Shown here: positions 63,440 through 64,000 of the stretch, piece after piece
How positions within the stretch are numbered: position 1 is the first letter of the stretch
Layout of the letters: each line of letters starts with the position of its first letter
DNA from: JBJYIN01 sp046237015
Lineage (GTDB): Bacteria; Pseudomonadota; Gammaproteobacteria; Enterobacterales; Enterobacteriaceae
Length of the DNA stretch: 64,000 bases
Assembly: GCF_046237015.1 (NCBI RefSeq)
Contig: NZ_JBJYIN010000009.1
Coordinates: 62,001-126,000 of the forward strand
Reading direction: 5' to 3'
Translations under genes and position numbers: made by a program
Notes under the pieces: generated by a model
Databases searched by the model: none
What the model was told of the DNA's origin: nothing
The model's input: only the letters and a program-made list of their open reading frames with translations

Positions 63440-64000
63440 ATGCCGACCAGCTTGATTCAGCCTGAACGTACCCTGTTCTCTTACCCACGTTATTGGGCCG
63501 AGTGCTATGGCACCGCGCCGTTCTTTCCGATGTCACGGGAAGAGATGGAGCAATTGGGCTGGGACAGTTGCGATGTCATCGTGGTCACGGGGGATGCGTA
63601 TGTTGATCACCCCAGTTTTGGTATGGCGATTATCGGTAGGATGCTGGAAGCTCAGGGGTTTCGGGTCGGAATCATCTCACAGCCTGACTGGACGTCGAAA
63701 AACGATTTTATGCGTCTTGGCAAACCTAACCTATTTTTTGGCATCACTGCCGGAAATATGGATTCGATGATTAACCGTTACACGGCAGATCGGAAATTAC
63801 GCCATGATGATGCTTATACTCCCGGCAATGTCGGTGGGAAAAGGCCGGATCGGGCGACGCTAGTGTATAGCCAACGCTGTAAAGAGGCGTTTAGCGATGT
63901 GCCGGTTATTTTGGGCGGAATAGAGGCCAGTCTGCGCCGCATCGCGCATTATGATTACTGGTCTGATACCGTACGGCGTTCCGTATTGGTGGACGCCAAA
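63440..64000 (+). CDS. ygiQ: Radical SAM protein YgiQ, N-terminal part (3' end outside window)
   Basis: YgiQ is a radical SAM protein (UPF0313) of unknown substrate. From ATG 63440 the frame is open for 187 codons to the window edge. It follows E. coli YgiQ closely, with LGWDSCDVIVVTGDAYVDHPSFG, RYTADRKLRHDDAYTPGNV and ILGGIEASLRRIAHYDYWSD. The radical-SAM cysteines lie beyond the window. In E. coli ygiQ lies beside ftsP; here it is about 21 kb away. Confidence 0.95.
   Translation, partial: MPTSLIQPERTLFSYPRYWAECYGTAPFFPMSREEMEQLGWDSCDVIVVTGDAYVDHPSFGMAIIGRMLEAQGFRVGIISQPDWTSKNDFMRLGKPNLFFGITAGNMDSMINRYTADRKLRHDDAYTPGNVGGKRPDRATLVYSQRCKEAFSDVPVILGGIEASLRRIAHYDYWSDTVRRSVLVDAK

Overview
This 64 kb window is chromosomal DNA of a plant-associated soft-rot enterobacterium, most likely Pectobacterium (inference). 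Almost every protein is close to its Escherichia coli counterpart. The departures point to the soft-rot group: a chromosomal scrKYABR sucrose locus, a TRAP solute transporter with a KdgR-like box upstream, a bactofilin gene, a long ExbB with a signal peptide, and intact 127-bp ERIC elements. There is no prophage, insertion sequence, CRISPR array, tRNA or rRNA. The window begins inside murA and ends inside ygiQ.

Region 1 (1-20.5 kb) is housekeeping: murA, the envelope-stress proteases degS and degQ, the division genes zapG and zapE, rplM-rpsI, sspAB, the glutamate synthase pair gltBD divergent from the radical-SAM gene yhcC, then arcB, elbB and mtgA. The ArcZ small RNA lies on the minus strand just after arcB.

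Region 2 (20.5-28 kb) holds a secreted alginate-lyase-like protein, then the envelope group lpoA-yraN-diaA-dolP transcribed leftward. Divergent from it is rsmI, followed by the RNase P RNA gene rnpB with a promoter at the end of rsmI, and ygiD (DOPA dioxygenase).

Region 3 (28-42 kb) has a Sel1-type periplasmic protein, tolC-ygiB-ygiC leftward, and nudF-yqiB-cpdA-yqiA-parE-parC-plsC-ftsP rightward.

Region 4 (42-54 kb) contains a GntR/UTRA regulator broken by an in-frame stop, dkgA, yqhD and its activator yqhC, yghB, metC, a three-gene TRAP transporter, and the iron-regulated energy-transducing genes exbB-exbD. In E. coli metC is beside exbB, so the TRAP genes look inserted.

Region 5 (54-64 kb) has a DUF3829 lipoprotein, the sucrose genes (repressor scrR, hydrolase scrB, PTS permease scrA, porin scrY and a separately transcribed fructokinase scrK), a two-gene unit of a 62-residue protein and a membrane-anchored bactofilin, and the start of ygiQ. 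In E. coli ygiQ adjoins ftsP; here about 21 kb separate them.

Nothing in the window amounts to a clearly new multi-gene system. The least explained items are the small-protein/bactofilin pair, the alginate-lyase-like gene, the CTG start of yraN, and the broken GntR gene with a long-range inverted repeat upstream.
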